Below, in pieces: positions 62,401-64,000 of a stretch of DNA of 64,000 bases. The translations under genes were made by a program, and so were the position numbers. The stretch spans positions 21,387,315 through 21,451,314 of the forward strand of contig OY755242.1 in the NCBI GenBank assembly GCA_963576725.1, given 5' to 3'. The first letter of the stretch is position 1, and each line of letters starts with the position of its first letter. The notes under the pieces were generated by a model. It worked only from the letters and a program-made list of their open reading frames with translations. It was not told where the DNA came from and searched no databases. This DNA is from Azorinus chamasolen. Lineage: Eukaryota; Mollusca; Bivalvia; Cardiida; Solecurtidae.

Positions 62401-63077
62401 ACTATCTAGCATTGCTATGTATTCACTTCTATTCTTCTCGTATACAGTAAAACCTCTCTAAACCGGAATTCTAGTAGAGAAGAATTTAGATACTTTTAGG
62501 CAGGTGACTGCTTAATGCAGTGTGAAAGTCATGCAGAAAACTACTAGAGGAGCTTTCTGCATGACTTTCACTCTGCATTAAGCTGCCACCTGTCTCCAAT
62601 ACCGATATTCACACCAAATTGGACGTCCGGTTTAGAGAGGTTTTACTGTATAGCAATATAAAACAAAGTTAGTAAAGGTGAGTAATGGGTGGAGTGTGTC
62701 ATGGATATTCATGGTTAAGAATGATTTTAGCTTGGAGGCAAAAATTAATTCACTATCAAAATATATGCTTTTTTATGTATTTATAGGTGGTCCGGTTATC
62801 TTCACTGACAAAGGAAGGAATACCAGAGCTGTGGACAACAATTAAAACATTCAAGACGGGTGTGGAGGACTGCGGAGAATTCCACCAAAAACGTAAGAAG
62901 CAGCATAAGATCTGGATGTGGAACTACGTACGTGACCACATCATGGACTTGTTCAAAGGTCATCCAGCTGTTAAAGAAATTATTACAGAGGTGGAGGCAA
63001 AGGTGGAGAAAGGGGAGTGCACTCCAGGGCGGGGGGCTGACTTATTATTGAAACGATTTATTCGGGAATCTGTATGA
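53060..63077 (+). CDS. MMAA: Methylmalonic aciduria type A protein (MeaB/ArgK-family GTPase), complete 6-exon gene
   Basis: Exons 53060-53492, 55693-55815, 57442-57612, 59331-59417, 61994-62142 and 62787-63077 join in frame (1254 nt, 417 aa; human is 418 aa). Known role: mitochondrial G3E GTPase that loads and protects adenosylcobalamin on methylmalonyl-CoA mutase (propionate and branched-chain catabolism). Residues 1 to about 70 are basic and Ser/Thr-rich, as expected for a mitochondrial presequence. The helical ARAITLVES segment precedes the G domain: Walker A GPPGAGKS (148-155), LAVDPSS, switch segment [27 protein letters not shown] (240-248), and base-recognition NKSD (287-290). The C-terminal dimerisation arm ends in [17 protein letters not shown] 53060 is preferred: the longer frame reaches 53024 only with GTG, and upstream ATGs are out of frame. 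An AG at about 53018 may be the acceptor of a 5' UTR intron. Confidence 0.95.
53505..53882. mobile_element. pogo-type MITE, family E, carrying a family C MITE
   Basis: Outer TIRs TACAGTTAAATGTGGTTAAT and TTAGTGATGTTTTACTGTA; stem CAGGTGACTGCTTAGTGCA / CATTAAGCTTCTACCTG. A family C MITE (TTAACCCATTCCCGCATATT ... GGGAATGGGTTAA) is nested at 53657-53831. Its left end is 12 bp from the MMAA exon 1 donor. Confidence 0.7.
53885..54530 (+). repeat. AAGATGATAGAGCTACAGATTA tandem array split by a MITE
   Basis: Units of 24 bp (five at 53887-53992), then higher-order ~60 bp units with AAAGGGGATTACTGATATAG and TTTACTGTAACAAAGATGAA (54237-54530). A family D MITE interrupts it at 53990-54239, using a TTAA that the array unit supplies (ATATTAAGATG). 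Confidence 0.8.
53990..54239 (+). mobile_element. TTAA-type MITE, family D
   Basis: TTAACCCTTCGCTTGCTGAA ... GAGACAGCTCCTGCAGGAG ... ATAGCAAGCGAAGGGTTAA; 250 bp. The insertion site can be read directly because it lies in a tandem repeat. Confidence 0.88.
55421..55637 (+). mobile_element. TTAA-type MITE, family G (complete copy)
   Basis: TTAACCCTTTGCACGCTAAG ... TTTGGATCCTGATGAGACGC / CGCATTATGCG apex ... AGCGTGCAAAGAGTTAA. Ends 55 bp upstream of MMAA exon 2. Its hairpin core differs from families A-E. Confidence 0.82.
55693..55815 (+). CDS. MMAA: MMAA exon 2 (Walker A)
   Basis: Encodes [20 protein letters not shown] then [11 protein letters not shown], with the complete P-loop GPPGAGKS and the DPSS motif. 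The acceptor is TTGTTAG and the donor G|GTATGT. A 217 bp TTAA-type MITE ends 55 bp before this exon. Confidence 0.95.
56305..56554 (+). mobile_element. TTAA-type MITE, family D
   Basis: TTAACCCTTCGCTTGCTGAA ... GAGACAGCTCCTGCAGGAG ... ATAGCAAGCGAAGGGTTAA; very close to the copy at 53990, suggesting recent activity. A 67-codon minus frame inside it is not a gene. Confidence 0.88.
56959..57166. mobile_element. pogo-type MITE, family E (complete copy)
   Basis: TACAGTAAAACCTCTCTATA ... stem GGTTGCTTAAAGCAAGGTGA, apex CGCTCCTATAGGAGCG ... TATAGAGAGGTTTTACTGTA; 208 bp with TA at each end. Confidence 0.87.
57175..57375 (-). mobile_element. TTAA-type MITE remnant, family B
   Basis: AATATAGATCTGAGTCTACA, GTATTCATGGTCATTACGG, ATTCATGAGGTAAAGGGTTA. 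The hairpin is lost. Confidence 0.55.
57442..57612 (+). CDS. MMAA: MMAA exon 3 (switch region)
   Basis: Encodes [40 protein letters not shown] and VLVETV. It contains the switch and metal-ligand regions of G3E GTPases. The acceptor is TTTACACCAG and the donor G|GTGAGA. Confidence 0.95.
57790..58009 (-). mobile_element. TTAA-type MITE, family C
   Basis: TTAACCCATTCCCTCATATA ... TTTGCTCCTATAGGAGCAAA ... CCTATAAGGTAATGGGTTAA; both TTAA intact. Confidence 0.83.
58416..58623. mobile_element. pogo-type MITE, family E (complete copy)
   Basis: TACAGTAAAACCTCTCTATA ... ACGCTCCTCTAGGAGCGT ... TATAGAGAGGTTTTACTGTA. Nearly identical to 56959-57166, about 1.25 kb away in the same orientation. Confidence 0.87.
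59033..59272 (-). mobile_element. TTAA-type MITE, family B
   Basis: TTAACCCTACACTATGTAAA ... GGCTCCTTAGGAGCC ... CATAGAGTAAAGGGTTAA. It ends 58 bp before MMAA exon 4. Confidence 0.8.
59331..59417 (+). CDS. MMAA: MMAA exon 4
   Basis: Encodes [20 protein letters not shown] then PAGGDELQ, completing ETVGVGQSE and the [10 protein letters not shown] signature of the MeaB/ArgK family. The acceptor is TTCTTGCAG and the donor G|GTAAGA. Confidence 0.95.
59820..60548. mobile_element. Element with GGTTTTCC/GGAAAACC ends and a nested AACATGCC hairpin
   Basis: Left end AATCGGGTTTTCCATTGAAA, right end GTGAAGGAAAACCCGGTTTG. CTTGTAAGCGCAACTCCT and CAACAGATTTTCATAAAACC occur twice (59907, 60364). A second palindrome (GCATGTTGCATGCAACATGC, 59993) with its own GGGTTTTCCCTAAGC / TGGAGAAAACCC ends splits the repeat. 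No gene; an 82-codon minus frame is repeat-derived. Confidence 0.55.
60590..60716 (-). mobile_element. TTAA-type MITE remnant, family A/B
   Basis: GCAAACAGAGCAGACCCTGA, CTCGTATAGGAG, TATATGAGGGAAAGGATTAA. Only the hairpin and one end survive. Confidence 0.6.
61066..61445 (+). mobile_element. TTAA-type MITE family B fused with family H hairpin fragment
   Basis: GTAACCCTCAACTCCATGAA, CATGGCAGAAACTGTAGAAT, then from 61290 TGGTCATTTCTCCACCAAAT and CACTCTTTAGAATCATCTCT of family H, ending ATAAGGGAAAGGGTT. A composite of insertions. Confidence 0.55.
61674..61909 (-). mobile_element. TTAA-type MITE, family C (hybrid ends)
   Basis: TTAACCCTTTCCGCCATAAA (family B-like end) with family C interior TTGCTCCTATAGGAGCAA and GGTTGGATCTAAAAATAGCC, right end GGAGGAAAGGGTTAA. 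It lies 84 bp upstream of MMAA exon 5. Confidence 0.78.
61994..62142 (+). CDS. MMAA: MMAA exon 5 (NKxD)
   Basis: Encodes [20 protein letters not shown] then [24 protein letters not shown] is the guanine-specificity motif. The acceptor is TTTTTACAG and the donor GAG|GTAATT. Phase 0 end. Confidence 0.95.
62221..62400 (+). mobile_element. TTAA-type MITE remnant, family B
   Basis: TTAACCTTTTACTCTGTGAA, GGCCATGGCAGAAACTGTAG; the hairpin is replaced by unrelated sequence. Confidence 0.6.
62453..62650. mobile_element. pogo-type MITE, family E (diverged copy)
   Basis: TACAGTAAAACCTCTCTAAA ... AGGCAGGTGACTGCTTAATG stem ... GTTTAGAGAGGTTTTACTGTA. Apex ACTACTAGAGGAGCT is degenerate. Confidence 0.82.
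62787..63077 (+). CDS. MMAA: MMAA exon 6 (C-terminal arm, stop)
   Basis: 96 codons plus stop: [16 protein letters not shown]..., [20 protein letters not shown] and [14 protein letters not shown], the helical arm by which MeaB/MMAA dimerises. The acceptor is TTTATAG. A TTAA-type MITE starts 76 bp after the stop. An AATAAA at about 63540 lies inside MITE sequence and could serve in 3' end formation. Confidence 0.95.
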   Translation: MVRLSSLTKEGIPELWTTIKTFKTGVEDCGEFHQKRKKQHKIWMWNYVRDHIMDLFKGHPAVKEIITEVEAKVEKGECTPGRGADLLLKRFIRESV

Positions 63078-63152
63078 CATTGCTTCTTCTCAACTCCTAG
63101 GCTTGAATTCACTATAAGCCTCTGTATAAATCAAGAGGTATGATTCATGTTT

Positions 63153-63665
63153 TTAACCCTTTACTCCATAAATATGCCTTTTGATGCCTCTACAGATAGA
63201 GTAGACTTAACTCAGACAGCTCCTGTAGGAGTCGTGTGATCAGGGCCTACACTGTTTGCTTAAGGAATAATCTGATCTGTTTGCTTAACCCTTTCCCTCA
63301 TATAAACGTGTTTTCACGCATTTGCAAACAGAGTAGACCCAGATCAGAAGGCTCCTAGAGGAGCCGTCTGATCAGGGTCTGCTCTGTTTGCTAATAGAAT
63401 TTGATAGATCTGTTTCTTTGCTTTCTAAAATGTCTATAATGTTCAACCTTCCATATTTGTTTATAACTATTTTGTTAATGTGTATTCATTAGGTATTGGA
63501 ATTTGGCCTAAATGCAGAACAGGGAAAGGGTTAAGGGGTAATAAAGATCTGAAGTTTCTGTTACAATAGAAATTCCATTGTTCATAGTAACATTTTAAAA
63601 ATTCAGCTAATTAATATTCATGATGTCATTCTTTCTTACATAAATAACCATGGAGTAAAGGGATT
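63153..63665 (-). mobile_element. TTAA-type MITE, family B, interrupted by family A
   Basis: TTAACCCTTTACTCCATAAA ... AGCTCCTGTAGGAG hairpin ... family A copy 63295-63534 ... AATTAATATTCATGATGTCA ... CATGGAGTAAAGGGATTTA. The family A insertion postdates this copy. Confidence 0.78.
63295..63534 (+). mobile_element. TTAA-type MITE, family A (nested)
   Basis: TTAACCCTTTCCCTCATATA ... GGCTCCTAGAGGAGCC ... CAGAACAGGGAAAGGGTTAA; 240 bp with TTAA on both sides. Confidence 0.87.
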
Positions 63666-64000
63666 TATAAGACAGGTGATATATTAATGCAGGATGACAG
63701 TTATGCAGCTCCCATAGGAGTTTTCTGTATTACTTTAATTCTGCATTAAGCATCCCATATTATGTTTATTCATTAAATATTCTACTATACTCAAAACTGA
63801 GAAAATTGCCAGACATATTTGCTTGGTTCCCATGGTCTACTATTCTTGTAGAAACCAGCAACCAAGCAAACAAATTGAGTGTAGGACAAGCTGGAGAATG
63901 TGTTTGTGCTTTCATGTGCTATTTATGTTATCTATTGTGTGTTTTAGTGTCGGTAAGTATTTATAATGAAACCTTCAAAAGATGAATTTTTAAAGCAGGA

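Overview
The window looks like nuclear DNA of a marine bivalve mollusc, probably a heterodont clam. It has AT-rich, intron-rich single-copy genes and a very high load of short palindromic transposons. It also has several arrays that end in a GACA/GACC tetranucleotide tract plus a C-run/G-run hairpin, the layout described for bivalve 'pearl' elements. There are no bacterial operons. Both host genes have canonical GT..AG splice sites, and their exons could be joined with every split codon intact.

Two conserved host genes are present, transcribed divergently. On the minus strand, 34892 down to 5901, is a complete 11-exon gene for peptidyl-prolyl isomerase D (cyclophilin-40), predicted at 382 aa: a cyclophilin domain followed by three TPRs. 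On the plus strand, 53060 to 63077, is a complete 6-exon gene for MMAA, the mitochondrial MeaB/ArgK-type GTPase that serves methylmalonyl-CoA mutase, predicted at 417 aa. The two are functionally unrelated and are separated by about 18 kb of nested mobile elements.

1-5900, downstream of PPID: pearl-like tandem arrays and TTAA-type MITEs. 5901-34892: PPID, its introns packed with MITEs, three hAT-like elements with 5-6 bp target duplications, a pogo-like element, a long-TIR element, a 1.6 kb pearl-like array, tRNA-derived repeats and a Tc1 remnant. 35500-37340: an inverted pair of LINE 3' ends. 37560-43330: a decayed LINE split by a 4170 bp DNA transposon with a TAGT target duplication, which itself carries a Harbinger-like MITE. 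44620-50680: a broken transposon ORF that appears to fuse a cysteine protease resembling peptidase C76 (herpesvirus-tegument-like deubiquitinase fold), an acidic/basic linker with 219 bp coding repeats, and a transposase-like C-terminus. A 3.6 kb 5'-truncated LINE with an open 906-codon frame interrupts it. 53060-64000: MMAA and its MITE-filled introns.

Three observations stand out. (1) In PPID, three exon 3' ends (exons 6, 7 and 11) are each the first unit of a local tandem array running into the intron or 3' UTR. (2) MITE families with unrelated ends (TTAA-type and TA-type) share one hairpin apex, GCTCCTATAGGAGC. (3) There is the protease-transposase element, plus a second TIR element carrying a related protease-like segment. 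All assignments come from reading the sequence and recalled family knowledge; no database search was run.
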